NCBI RefSeq assembly: GCF_048128805.1
Contig: NC_136003.1
Coordinates: forward strand, 27,248,885-27,312,884
Origin: Centroberyx gerrardi
Taxonomy: Eukaryota; Chordata; Actinopteri; Beryciformes; Berycidae
Reading direction: 5' to 3'
Length of the DNA: 64,000 nucleotides
Shown here: positions 39,961 through 53,000 of the stretch, in pieces
Layout of the letters: each line of letters begins with the position of its first letter
How positions within the stretch are numbered: position 1 is the first letter of the stretch
Translations under genes and position numbers: made by a program
The notes under the pieces: generated by a model
Database searches by the model: none
What the model was told of the DNA's origin: nothing
The model's input: only the letters and a program-made list of their open reading frames with translations

Positions 39961-41128
39961 TCTGCTCTGTGATGCGGCTTCGCCAGACCGCCTCTGTTCA
40001 AACTACGAGTGTCAAGTCAGCGAGCATAAAAATATACCACTTCCGGGCCTTATTTTCAAAATAAAACCCTCATCGTCAAATGTGCTGCAGCGTTTTTAAA
40101 TTAGTGACAAAGTGAAAGTAAAGACTGTATTTAAAAGGAGGAATCTGTACTAAATGAAAATACAAATGTATGTATGCATACTCCTTTTCTCAGAATGAGA
40201 GCCTATTCAAAGCCTTATAAAAATAAAGTCACTTCTTTTCTAGGCTTCATATTATGGTAGGCCTACCTCCACTAGGAATATTTGATAGTCATCAGCTAGT
40301 AATGCACATATCCAAATCTGCGTACTCAATACATGTTATCTGCATGTAAATTGAATATATTTGGTAAGCTAATTTTTTTTTCTTTCTAAATATAAATTCA
40401 CAGATTTGTTGTCTTCATATTCTCATATTCTTTCTCATTTGTTATACATTTCATATATCTTGAATTTTTCTCTTATTTCAAACTGCACATATTTGTTGGT
40501 ATATTTCCATATTGTACACATTTACATCCACTTTTTCTTCATCTCAGCATGTTCTGCTGTTACTTCGCACACCCCCATAATGCTGCAACTCACTTTTTAC
40601 ATGGCCCACCTTTCATTCATTCTTTTCTACTTGATTTTGTTCTCAACACGCTGATATAGAATAGGAGCTCCATAGTGACAAGTCAGCCAGAAAACACTGA
40701 AATGCCTTTTAGTACTTTTATACCATGTACTTTAATAGCATTGTTGCATCTATTTTCCTCCTTCAGTTTCATTCCAATTAATATAAATTATTTAATATAA
40801 TGATTCTACTGGGGATTTATGTGGGAGTTTTGTTGTGCTGCTGTACACCCCAATACTTAATTATTTTAATTTTACTGGTAGTGATAAATTGTGTGTCTTT
40901 ATTTTGAAGACAAAATCGCCAGCTTCCTGTCTCATCCTGTGTAACTCTGTCTGACTTGACGCAGCTGAGCTTCCTCGTCCCTTTTCTCGCACATTCTCTT
41001 CTGACCCGCTCACTGTGAAAGTCTTATCAGCGGAAGAGAGGCATGTAAGGTCAGATATCACTTATCAAACCCTCGTGCACGTGCCGCTCTGCACGCGCCA
41101 CACACAGGCAACACAAAGAAGAAATATG

Positions 41129-41418
41129 TCTTCTTCTTCTTCTTCTTCTTCTATGTCACTTTTATGTCTATGAAACAATTAAAATGAAAGGATGAAACAT
41201 ATGTTGTGTCAGCGAAAACACAAATGATCCACTACGCTTAGACCGATATATTGATTGATATTGATTGCATTTCATTGTAGAATTGATCAATATTACACTG
41301 GTTGTCTATGGGAAGACCTTAACCTGAATTAATAATGAGACATTTTGATGTGATTCCACAGAGTTTTGCACTAATATGTATGATTATGATTATGATTATG
41401 ATTATGATTATTATTATG

Positions 41419-41451
<33 letters not shown>

Positions 41452-41460
41452 GTTATTATT
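41129..41460. repeat. Trinucleotide tracts (TTC)n and (ATG/ATT)n
   Basis: (TTC)n lies at 41129-41151; ATTATG units pass into (ATT)n at about 41380-41460, inside a copy of repeat family D. Confidence 0.85.
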
Positions 41461-41640
41461 ATCCTGGGTTTTAATGGAGAGTTTTAGTGTCCCATGGTCT
41501 AAATGCTTCAGATGTTCAAATGTTTAAAATGTTTCAGAGGCTTTTCCTCCCTGTCGAGAATAAAATCCTGAGACAAACACTGAATACTTATGTTTGCAAT
41601 TTTTTTTGGCATGAAAATCAAGTCAAATGAATGAATTTCA
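41223..41640 (+). repeat. Interspersed repeat family D, copy 1
   Basis: It shares gaccgatatattgattgata, tggttgtctatgggaagacc, gagagttttagtgtcccatg and tggtctaaatgct with 49430-49870 (same orientation) and 62520-63020 (reverse). Confidence 0.6.
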
Positions 41641-41929
41641 GCACAAAACATCCATCTAAAACCTCTAATCTACTCCTACATGTCAGTTTGTTTGCAATAC
41701 AAGGTGAGATGTGTCACAGTGAAGCCTTGTGTCTCTGCTGTTTCCTAACATGCAATCAGTCTAATAATTCCCAAGAGGGCCGATCAAACTGGGCTCACTA
41801 CAAACACAATCACTGTGATTGATCAGCTTCACGCTGTGATCCATCTCTTTTTTCATGGGAGCTGGCTGATACCCAACAAGACACAACAGGTTACTAAGGA
41901 TGCAAAATTAGTTCATCCACTGTTTTTAT

Positions 41930-42180
41930 CTGCAGAAAAAGAGTTTATCCTCCTGTCCAGGCTGACAGAAATCTTCATGACCTAAATTCATAGTAAATAT
42001 CATAGTAAGTAACATTAAACTGATGTAAGTTATAAGAGGATGGGGTCTCTAATGAAAAAGAACTTGCTTTTGAAAAGTCTAATTGATGAATGTTCATTTC
42101 CGTGGTTGTTTATAATGATCATTGACTGGAGGTCAAAGTTTACCCACCTCTTTATTTACCTGTGGTCACCCATGGGTGGA
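41930..42180 (+). repeat. Interspersed repeat family C, copy 2
   Basis: Matches 47585-47890: cctaaattcatagtaa, aaactgatgtaagttataag, aggatggggtct, gactggaggtcaaagttta. Confidence 0.55.
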
Positions 42181-42659
42181 ACTGGTGTTAGTCGTATGCC
42201 AAAACTTCCTCTATGAACATTTAGGCTGCTCTGAAATGACACTTCCCTCCATCATAAAGCAGCTGGACTGTGTGGCGTCGTCACGGCAGCGGCTGTCGGC
42301 CCAGGAGACGAGCGCTCTGCTGCACGAGCACCATAACATCATCACTGTTAGGGAAGTGTTTGAGCTGCTGTTTTTCTTTATTTTGACCCCACACTGTAGA
42401 TGTAAAGCTACAAACACACTGTGAACAATTACAATTACAGTTTCCCATTTGGCAGACGCTTTTATCCAAACGAGTACACATGAGATTTTAATACAACACA
42501 AGCAAGGATCTAGTCAGGAGCTACGAGGCAGCGCATAGAGGCAATGCATAGAACATACAGCTAAACTACTAAACAACTAAATTATAACATGGCTTTTATA
42601 TGATCAAATTCATGATATGATACATATGATACTCCAATACATGCTCTTAATTAGCCTCA

Positions 42660-42795
42660 GATAAGCCTGTATTCAGTCTTTAATTTGATGTTAATTAGCC
42701 TTAATTAGCCTTTAATGAGTAACATTTAATTAAGCTCTAATTAGTCTTTAATTAGCCTTTAGTGAGCCTTTAATAAGCCCTTTAATTTTCTTCTG
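42660..42795. repeat. Degenerate tandem repeat of TTAATTAGCC units
   Basis: Five or more variants of TTAATTAGCC / CTTTAATGAGCC occur in about 130 bases. Confidence 0.65.
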
Positions 42796-44137
42796 TAGTC
42801 TTATTCTTGAATTCAGTGGTGATGCTACAAGGAAACACCACAAAAAGTGTTTTGAGTCGACCTTGCAGACTTTGAGAAAAGTCAACCATTATCTATAAAC
42901 CTGCCAGTGACATGGGTTTGTTTATGTTGTGTATTTATCTGTCTCACCAGTCAGACTACCTGTACTGTATTCAGTCAATGAAGTTGGGTTTCATTCATTC
43001 CTAGGGAAGGTTTTCAACATGCAAAAAAAAAAAGGGAAACATTCTAACTATACTGCATGGGGAACAGATGACTGAATGGTGACTTTACAGGATGTAACAC
43101 CCCTGCAGATTCAACACTTATCTGTTTATTCATGATTTCTTCCTCAACATAGCACCATGTTCTTATATAGATTATAGTAATTGTATCACATTACTCGGCA
43201 GCCCTGACATTTTGCCATCAATCAATGAATATCATCCTGAATGAAGTGTTATTGTACATGGCAGAAAATCACATTTACTTAAGAGCTTGATTGCTTCTTG
43301 GAAATATGATTTACAGTTTCATTCAACACTCAGCTTCAGTCAGCTCGTCTACATGTAAACGCGGCATGTAAACAGTAATGAGTGGATCAAATGAAATGCT
43401 GTATAGAGAAATGTCCTTCGTTATTCTGCAGCCGGTTCATCAGAAGGCAGTGCGGCATCCTGGGAAAACAGTCGGTGTATATATGGGTTATGAAGTCTTG
43501 TCACAACGCTGTTAAGATTACAGGCTTAACAGGCTGCTGACAGCAGAAGGAAGATTTACTGCAGCTCCTCCTGGGTTTATCCATTCATAAATCCTTGTAA
43601 AATTCCTATTTGTCCGAGCAATTCCACATTCCTTCAAGTATGCCAGCCTAAAAAATGAATTCATCATCAGTTTCAGAAAGAGAGAATGAAAGCGAGGAAC
43701 ATGGTGCACAATAAAGACATTCATTATACTTTAATACCTGATGAATAATGTACAGGATCAATGCTTTGCTATAGATTCTCATGCTTTTTTTTTGTTTTCA
43801 TTTAAGCGATAATGTCTCCCAGAAGGTCTGTTGCATGATTTAAAGACCTGATACAGGGAAAACTGATTCTAACTTGTCTGATGGATGCTCAGCACAAGAA
43901 GAATGCTTCACTATTTTGACACCGAGCTGCGTTCAGCCTTGTGAGAGAGGCAGATAGGAGGTGGCAGTTTGCAGAAAGCCTGTAGTGGAGGCATTTTTGA
44001 CCTGAATCCTGTCGCCACCACATGCAAGCAGCAGCTCAACCAAAGCGCTCGCTCTGCACAGCAGCTGCAGATGGAGCTCACTCACATCCGCCGTTACTCA
44101 ATACCACAACACTACACCTCCACTCACACAGGTCTTA

Positions 44138-44138
44138 G

Positions 44139-44203
<65 letters not shown>
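44138..44203. repeat. Compound (GT)n(GA)n microsatellite
   Basis: A GT run (about 44138-44173) passes directly into a GA run (44174-44202). Confidence 0.9.
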
Positions 44204-44206
<3 letters not shown>

Positions 44207-44269
44207 GCTCTTTGTCTCCTCCCTTGTTTGTAAAGGAGTATTGCAGGAATAACTGGTGACCACATATTT

Positions 44270-44780
44270 GTTACAACTGTTAGTGTGATAACCATTCATG
44301 TAATCACAATTTGCAGTCAAAACTGTAATCTCGTTAATGTAAGAAAATGCCCCATTCATGTAAACATTTTTTAAAAAGTCAACACTTTTGTTTTGTTTTT
44401 TTATGCCATAATTTTTACATTATTGGATTTTTTATTACATTAACAGGAAACTTGACATTTGCTTATTAACTATGGTGCTGCATCTGATAAAAAGTGTGTG
44501 TGTGTGTGTGTGTGGGTGGGTGTGTGTGCATGTGTGTGTGTGTGCGTGTGTATAGAAGACGTGTTTGGTGATTAGTTTACATCTGAAAAATTGCAACCTT
44601 CCTGTTAATGTAATGAAACCCAGTAATGTAAAAATGTGTATGTTAACAGGAAAAAAAGGTTTTTATGTTAATAGTACAGGTAACTTCAATTACATGAATG
44701 GGAAATGTATCACATTAACAGGATTTTACACTATTAGTTGCAAATTGTTATTACATTAATGGTTTATTATGTTAATGAAA
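44270..44780. mobile_element. Long palindromic (foldback) element with a GT-rich loop
   Basis: Left-arm segments reverse-complement the right arm. AACCATTCATGTAATCACAA near 44290 pairs with the TTATTACATTAATGGTT region near 44750, and GCCCCATTCATGTAA near 44350 pairs with TTACATGAATGGG near 44690. TTACATTAACAGGAA near 44446 pairs with TTCCTGTTAATGTAA near 44600. The arms are about 190 bp, and the loop holds (GT)n at about 44494-44552. No ORF. Confidence 0.7.
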
Positions 44781-46329
44781 GCTGTAACATGGGCTTCATC
44801 TTTGCTGCCACCAGATGGCGCTCTTGACACACTGATGCCCAAAATAGCTTCAGCTGGTGGGAACTGAAACTTGAGGTCCCTTACACTTCTGGCTGCATGT
44901 GGCTGAACTTTATCATATTATCTTCCTTACCTTTCTTAGCTGGTGTGGAATTTAAAAATAAGGGGAACGCATTCTGTGTTTTTGTTCAAGGACGTTGCCC
45001 AAGCCTTTAATTCCTCCTGCAGACTTCTGATCAAAATAACATGCATGTCAAGGTCGGTGCTGTTCATGAACTGAATTGAGAATTCATGGTAAATTCCAAT
45101 TCAGTTCCTGGAGTGTGAATGTGAATGTCACCCAGCTGTAAGGAAACAGATTGTGAATTTAATTGGACTGACAGGAAACAGAATTGAATTCCATTAAATT
45201 CCATTAAATTCTAAGAGAGTTTGTCTTGACTCACTAAACATTATAAATCAATCATTATGAATCAAATAAAAGACAGTTTTAAACAAATCAAATACATTCA
45301 ATCATAATGTATGGAATACGATTACATGTTATGCATCAAATACCACCTGAAAGGTTCCTTTAACATTTTATTAAAGAAATAACAGCAGGGTGCAAACTGA
45401 GAGACAAGCAGAGCAGTGGCAGGCTGTACTTCAAGTCAGACAGAAACACAGCTCAAGTTAGAATATCTTTGGGTTGAGTGCAGTTTTCCAAAGTGCATAA
45501 ATAGTTACTATAAGACCTGACCAGAAAACAAAACAGAGGTGAGTTAGTGCTTTGTCTTCCTCTTGGCAGAATCAGCACTTCTTGTCCAGATTGATTTTGC
45601 ATCAGGCCTCTTCACTTTAACAGGGTAACTTCTATATGTGTGACCTCATGACCTTGCTGGTTAAGAGGTGTTTTTTGGGTGAAAGCCAAGTACATTCTCA
45701 ATGAAATCTTCTCAAACACGTTATTCCAAAAGAAGACTGCAGGGGGAGACACAACAGAATCTATCTGCATTATATCTCTTAAGCATGATAAGGGAAAGTT
45801 ACCATCAGTACCAAGACAACAGGGGTGACAAAGTGTTACTGATACTGATAACATTCTGGTACCATTTTGCATTGGCATCAATACTACTATTACTATTACT
45901 GCTGCTAATACTACTGCAACTAGCCTACTACTACTAGTAGTCCTATTGCACTACTACAACTGCTACTATTGACATTACTGCAACTACTGCTACTACTGGC
46001 ATAATGTCTTGTTGCGACACTCAGCCACATCATACAAAAAAAAAGAAAAAGAAAGAAACAAAAACAAACAAAATCTCAGTTTCCCCCACAACCAAAACAG
46101 ACAAAACCACATTTTCTGTTTTGTTTTTTTTGTTTGTTTTTGTCTGTTTCTTGTGTGTTTTTGTTTAATTCTTTTTCTTTCTTCTTTTGTGTATGTATGT
46201 GTTTTGATCCCTCCTTCCCATTTTTTTTCTTTGTTGTTTCTTCATGTGTTTCTGTTTGTGTTTTATATTATGTTAGTTCTTTTTATTAATTATTTTCATG
46301 TATGTTTGTTTTTTGGTTGCTTTTTTTGG

Positions 46330-46337
46330 TGTGTGTG

Positions 46338-46388
<51 letters not shown>
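46330..46388. repeat. (GT)n microsatellite next to the rasip1 promoter
   Basis: About 29 GT units end where the GC-rich rasip1 5' region begins. Confidence 0.9.
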
Positions 46389-46389
<1 letters not shown>

Positions 46390-47022
46390 GGCGCGCGTGT
46401 CTCCCCGGGACCATGCGCGTGATGCTCAGTGACGTCAGTGTAGTAGCAGCCTCGCTCTCAACAGGTTGCCTGCCTTCCATTCAGTCCGCTCCGCTCCACG
46501 CTCTCTGCCGCAGCTAACGGCTCCGCTGCTTATTATGGCCCGGACTGGACCTCTGCTTATTTTCCAAGCGCCTCCAGTCTCGGGTGGACAAGTGATCTCT
46601 GGAAATGGATGTTTCTTGCTGAATACTTGTGGAAATGTGGATTTCATGTTAAAGGAAACTAGTCTGAAAGTTTAAAGCGTCTGCGCTCTTTTGGCTTTCC
46701 TCTATGTGGGATGATACAATGTAAGTCCGTCTCACTGACTTAACTTCTGAAATAACTTCACGACACTTGTCCAATGGATACAGAGACACTACGATATCGG
46801 AGTAGCTGCGGTCCAGTTTGATTTTTGAGCCTCTACAGTGGAAAGTGGATTGGAAATGGACACTTGGTTTGGAAATCCCTCTAGTCCAGAAAGGTTTTAA
46901 TCAGCTCCCTGGATGATCTAGCAGCGAGGAATACTATGGAGAGTTTCTGATTGTCTAAACTGCCTCTGCTACTTTAGCCTATATGTTCGTTTCTTTGGTG
47001 TTCAACTAAAGCGAAGACCACA
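46389..47022 (+). promoter_or_regulatory. rasip1 5' leader and presumed promoter, with a CRE palindrome
   Basis: After a long (GT)n tract, composition turns GC-rich (cgggcgcgcg near 46388-46398). A perfect cAMP-response palindrome TGACGTCA lies at 46430-46437. No splice is needed between here and the rasip1 ATG at 47023. Several upstream ATGs with short ORFs fall in this stretch, for example one starting at 46466, which could damp translation if transcribed. No TATA box is obvious. The transcription start is unknown. Confidence 0.35.
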
Positions 47023-50000
47023 ATGATTTCGGAGGAGAGAAGCAGTCATGTGTCCAAACAGGCGCTGAACTTCCCGGTGGGTTTGCTGATCCGCTCTCCC
47101 AAGAAGCGCCTGGCCAAACTGGGCAGGAAACCAAGCAATGGATCTGTACAGTAAGTCATTACAAGTCCTTTAGTGGAGACAAGACAATCTATGATCTCTG
47201 GTGATCATCCACCGAGGGAAACAAAACAAAAAAAAAATCAGTTAATACTTTCAGAAACGAAACCACGAAAAGTCCTTATCCTCAGAGAAGTTACATCAGT
47301 TACTTACTTTGATGTACAGTAGCCTACACTACGATTTTATGTTGTAAAGGTAAAAATAAACAACAATTTAATTTATTTATGAAGAAGTTTAGTAGTTAAA
47401 CTGATTTTACATGCATTTACCTTCCACTGCATCCCTGGTTCTGTGATGAGACACATTTCTTCCTTGTTTTGTTTTCATTTAGGCTGCAGGTTTTATGGCT
47501 CTAACTGCTTCAGAAGTAGCAGGCTACTGTAAGCTTTTGTAAAGTTGATTAACCACTTCCTCTTTTCACCTAATATATAACCAGGGGTTCAGTGCAGGGC
47601 AAAACCACCTAAACCCGGTTTAGCCTCCTTTTTATTTGCAGGAATAGAATTTACCTACATTTTTAGACCAGTATAATTCTTCAGGGCCTAAATTCATAAT
47701 AACCAAAATCGTAAGTAATATCAAACTGATGTAAGTTATATGAGGATAGAGTATTATATGTGTTTTTTTTGTGTTTTTTTTTAAAGTGTAATTGATTTCT
47801 GTGTATGTAGGCGGCTGTGATGCCTTATGATGATCACAGACTGGAGATCATAGTTTACTCTCTGTTTTATTTACCTCCACATCACTATATGGCCAGATAC
47901 TGTATGTGACTATATTGGAAAGAGGTTGACCTATCTGGATATACAGTAGACACACATATGGTATATTCTTAGGCTATATATCGTTGCTGTCTGGTGAAAC
48001 TCCAGACTTTGTGATTTTCGTGTTTTAACTTCACTTGAAGGATTGCATGCTCCACTATGGGTTGAGACAATTCTACCGCCCTTGGGCTCATGAAACCATT
48101 GGATAAACTTGGATAAAAAATAAAAAATTGGATAAACTCAAAAATGCATGACAAGGCTGTTTTTCTAAGCTCCTGAAAAGTTGACAAGTCAGAGATACGA
48201 GGTTTTCACCAGACAGCGATGATATGTAACTCATATGTACATTCATGGCATTTCCATACATCTCCACATATCAGATCTCCCTGTTTTCTCCTCTCAGGTC
48301 CAACAACTCGGACAGCACCGTCCGCTCCACGGAGAGTGTGGGCGTCCGGCAGCCGGCCAAGAGCAAAATCCGCCGCCACAACAACCGGCTGTCCACCGTT
48401 TTCAACCGCAGCCCCAACCTGCGGGACAGCGGGCATCGCGGCCGGACCATGGCCGGAGACCTCCAGGCCGCAGACGACCCGGCCGAGCTGTCCAGCCAGA
48501 TGTCCGCCCCCGGCATCCTCAAGATCTTTGGCAGCGACATCTGCCAGGGGACCAACTACAAGAGCGTGCTGGCCACCACCCGGTCCAGCGCCAAGGAGCT
48601 GGTGAAGGAGGCGCTGGAGAGGTGAGGCTGCGCCGCGCCGGGATGCGGGACGCTCCAGGTCTAGACTGGGGTTCATCCATGTGCTTCTAACTCTTAACTT
48701 CTAACTCTGTTGCTGAAGGTACTGCTTGGAAAAAGAAGACGCCACCGACTACGTGCTGTGCGACGTGATCGGCCAGACCGGCGCCGATCACCAGTGGAAG
48801 AGGGAGTGCTTCCGGGTGGTGGGCGACAACGAGAAGCCCCTCATGCTGCAGTCGCTGTGGAAACCCAAGGAAGGCTTCTCCAGGCGCTTTGAGATCCAGA
48901 GGCGAGCGAGCGTAGAAGAGCAAAGCGCAAAGGACACAGACACGGTCACTGCAGGTACTACGCATGTGCACTAGATTGAATCCGGTCTTCTTTTAAGTGA
49001 TGTAGACGCAACTCACTGGCCCTAACATCCTCACGCCTGGGTAATCAATCACTCAGTCTCTGCTGTGGTGGCATGGGGAGCCTTTATCCTCGTCTCTTAC
49101 GGCAGAGAAGCAGCCTTCATTGTCCGGCTTATCACCGGCCGGAGCAGGGGAGATGGCAGGCATGTGAGAGAGGTCAAGAGGAAACAAAAGCTGCTGTGCG
49201 GGATAGAGGAGGTCAGAGCGGCCCCTCTCTTATCTTTGTTTTATTGCGAGGTCCCATCAGGACCCTCTGCAGCACCGAGGCACCGCTCGGCTCTTCCCAC
49301 CGGGCCCGGAGCTGCCAGAATGCGGCCGCTCGCTGGTTTGTTATTCTTTCTATCAGAGCGCACTTCCTGCACACTGGGGACTGCGCGGCCCTGTTGACTT
49401 TGGCAGTTTGTTGTGGTTCTCGTCGGGATTAGACCGATATATCAGGCCGATATTGCCGTTTGATTAGATATCGGACATCGGCCAGTCAGCAGCGTCCGCT
49501 ACCGATGCGGTGGTTCCTCCCTGACCACAGCTACATAAAAAGTCTGAAAAACCTGAAGTGTTATTTTCTTTTTTTCATACTTATTCGTGTAATTGTTCAT
49601 TTTTGTAAATTCATTCGTAATTTAAAAGCAGCAACGTATCCCAGAGGTTCATTAGTCTGGGTTTCCGTGGAGAGTTTTAGTGTCCCATGATGGTCTAAAT
49701 GCTGTTTTTCTCTCACCCTGACAAGAACAAAATTCTAGTGGAAACTCTGAATACTTGTAATTGTTTGGCATGAAAAAGGTCAAAGATACTGAATATTGGT
49801 GCTAAATATTGGCTTTCGGCGACTGAAAATATCGGTATCGGCCTTCATAAACCCACGTCGGTCGAACCCTGGTTCTCATGGTTCTCTCCCGTGTTATCCC
49901 GCCCCGCTCTCCTCTCACTGACCAGGGGAAGCTGCCCTTTACCTCGGTGGCTTTAGGCGGCCCTGTCTGTCACACTGCAGCTGAACAATGAGGAAAACGC

Positions 50001-53000
50001 CCACTTCCACAGCTGATAAGGGCCGCAGAGCGCTGGGTGTGAAGCCGGGCTCTCTGGACATTCCACAGTGCTTAATGGCTCCAAATGAGCTGAATAGTGT
50101 TTATGTTACGTCAGGCCGGCAGAGCGGCTGTTGATATCAGATAGAGGTGGCCACCTCTCGCTTTCCCTCCACATTTCCTCTCTTTCCTCCGGTTATGTTT
50201 TATTTGAATAGGTGCCAATGCAGTGAGCCATTATGTTGGATATGTTTGATTGAGTGATTTCAGGGGGGAAATTTCTGCTCATTGTTAATTTTCTGTTGAG
50301 CATTTAGTTAGTTAGCTATTAAACAGCACCTGATCAATAATTAATCCATGAGATTCTTTTTTTTTTATAGTGTCTCCATTTTTGGTGCTAAGCGGTGCTC
50401 TGTGGTGTTTTTGCACTGCACTTCCCAGAGATCACCTGCTGAGTTTCTCTTTTCAGCCACTGTGGCTATCGCCGCTCATGCTACAGTAACTACCCAGTTC
50501 TTCTTCTATTCATTCCAAAGAAACAGCTGTTGATGCTGCCCGAAACGCATCACTTCCTGTGTGCCGGAGAGAAGACCTACCAGAACAGAAAATGTAAAAC
50601 CTTTCATGAACTGGCTGTTGAATCACTATTGTGTTATATCAGTTGGTGATAGAGAATGCATGGCAAACACATGTATTTATACCAAAATGCCATGGATTAT
50701 TACTTGCACTGAGCTCTAAAAACAGCCCAAGCTCTCTGTGTTGTGTCGGGAACATGCAACAGTCCATTCTTTGTATTGTAAACAATGAGAAAATGGAGCC
50801 AGCGCTGTATAGATAGATAGACACTCGACATTTGACATTTGACATTTCAGTAACGCCTCTCACTGTCATCCAGGCATCAACGCCCAGGCTCGTAAGCTGC
50901 AGAAGAGCCGCTCCAGAGTAACCTCGCTGTTTGTGGACGGCAGTGGGGAGGACGTGGACGGCCTGGGCATCTGGAGGAGCCTGAGCGAGATGGACCTGTC
51001 CGCCATGGGGAGGGAGGCCAGCCGGCTGCAGCAGGGCCCGCTCAGGGAGGACCCCGAGGCCGAGGCCGACAAGGAGGTCCTGCGGCTGGGCATGGAGAAG
51101 GAGGAGACGGAGAGCAGCGACGACAACACCACCCAGTACTCCATCCACCCGCCCTTCGACTTCCCCTACTTCCTCCTGCTGCAGGGCTACAGCCACAGAC
51201 AGGTGAGCTACAGAGGAAGGAACACCGGCCCTGAAACAAGTTGAATTCAATGCATATGTTTGCTGTGGGATTATTAATTAATTGATACAATCAGGGGTTT
51301 CAAGATGCTATGTTAACTGTCATACCTTGGTATAATTACCGTAAACAAATGAGGCCATGGTCGAGACGATTGGTAGCCTCTATCTCACATCAGTAGTATT
51401 TCTCTAAATTAAGACTCCATTTCCCATAAACCCTGTTGCTTCCTGTCGCGAAGAGGATCTTTGCTCCTTCGGTTAAAGTCGAGATGAAACGGCATTTCGA
51501 GAGTATCTAACTTCCGTATCGTGACGTATTTCCGAGTGAAACAGGAAAGACAGACGGGACATAACGTTGGGAGGAATTTGATTTGAATGTTGAAAAGTGG
51601 GCGGGTCATAACACCCGAAGACACACCGAAGTACCATGCTGTTGCTAGCTAGCTAACTAATGAATCTTAGCTCTGTGCGCTAAAAGTTGAAGATTGATTG
51701 ATGGGTGGATGTCATGATATTATTGGTTGAAATTGGTTATGGGCATGCTTACGTAAGCACACGGCATATTTTGTTTTACAGGAAGAAAACATGATTGAAT
51801 TTTGATATAAGAATACAAAGAAATTGATTTTTTGTATTTTTTTTGGCATATATTGTTAAATAGGTGCACAATATGATCGGGGATGTGATCTAAAAGGGTT
51901 AAAAAGGCATTTTTCATTTCATCTCGACTTTAAGCATTTTCTCTTTTGCTTTACTGAAGAGGATAAACGTGTGAGGTGTTTTTTTTTCATCAGCCTTTCG
52001 CTCCTTCCACCATCTGCCATTGCCAGAAGAACAGCGCCCTGTTCTTTTTTTGTGCCATAAAGCAATGTTCCTTTGTGCTGTAAAGTAATGCAGCAGAAGG
52101 TAGAAGCTGACAATCTTCTCAGCCATGGTCTTGTTTGTTTACAGTAATTATACTAATGTCTTAAAATTACTGTGGTGTTAAAATGTTGCACATATCACCT
52201 TTAAATGACTGTTTTCTCTGCTCTAGCTGGTTAGAGTTAGATAAAACGTGTGTTTGTGGTATTGTGGAAAAAGGAAGAGATAATGCTGGAATTCCTCATT
52301 CAAGCTCTCACCGCTCTGTTGCCTTTATCCAGCTAACCAAACAGCCATTGTAATTAGTTTGGCTGATAAATTCGCTGAGTACCTTCCAAGGTCCTTGAGA
52401 GTCTCCTGGCATTGTGGTGTGCAGAGACAAACACGAGCTTATCAGAGACACCAAGCCGTAAACAAGTACATGTCACCACCGAGGAGAGGGAACTGAACGT
52501 CTTACGCTAAGAACCTCGGGGAGAAAATCCCAGAGTCAGAGAGCAGGGCTCCGGTCACCTGTGCCGCAGCGGGCCAAGGAGGAAGGAAATGCTTGATGCT
52601 TGGCTGTGGATTACTGGAATGGGCTCAGGGTTGCTGGTGGATGCAGTGCAGAGGTGTTTAGGGACAGGTGATCGAGGCTTAGGGGCCACCCTGTTGCATT
52701 TAGGAGCGGGACACAGAACTGACTCTTTTGCTAGAAGCTGAGTTCCCACGCAGGGTACGAGCTGTCTGTCAACGTGTCCCAATGAGAGGACAAGGAACAG
52801 TTTGTTCGCTCTTCGAAAGGCAGAGGGAGAACCTCTCAGGGCTTGTGGCGAAAAGGGAGATAACCCTGATTAAAGACACACTGTGGAGGAGGATAAACTA
52901 CAGAGGAGGATAAACTACAGAAGCTATTCTTAGAGCATAAACAAACTCGGTAGCGGGGACTCACATATACATGCTGTAGTGTGCTGTAACCTACATACCA

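Larger units (their letters stand above)
35060..46320. other. Long intergenic interval between grap2 and rasip1
   Basis: About 11 kb with no gene that can be supported. It contains many repeats listed separately, two strong hairpins near 38.05-38.22 kb, a long palindromic element at 44.27-44.78 kb and a small GC-richer ORF island at 42.22-42.36 kb. Enhancers for the divergent grap2/rasip1 pair could be here, but none is identifiable from sequence alone. Confidence 0.5.

Noticed and set aside
42660..42795. CRISPR-like array
   Set aside because: Units are degenerate, without unique spacers, in a vertebrate genome; ordinary tandem repeat.
46009..46422. 137-codon + strand ORF before rasip1
   Set aside because: Composed of T-rich and (GT)n microsatellite translation; no coding signal.
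48206..48676. 156-codon minus strand ORF
   Set aside because: Antisense of rasip1 exon 2, whose sense frame encodes the RA domain; GC-rich coding DNA gives open antisense frames.
50639..51250. 203-codon minus strand ORF
   Set aside because: Antisense of rasip1 exon 4 and its flanks; no family resemblance.
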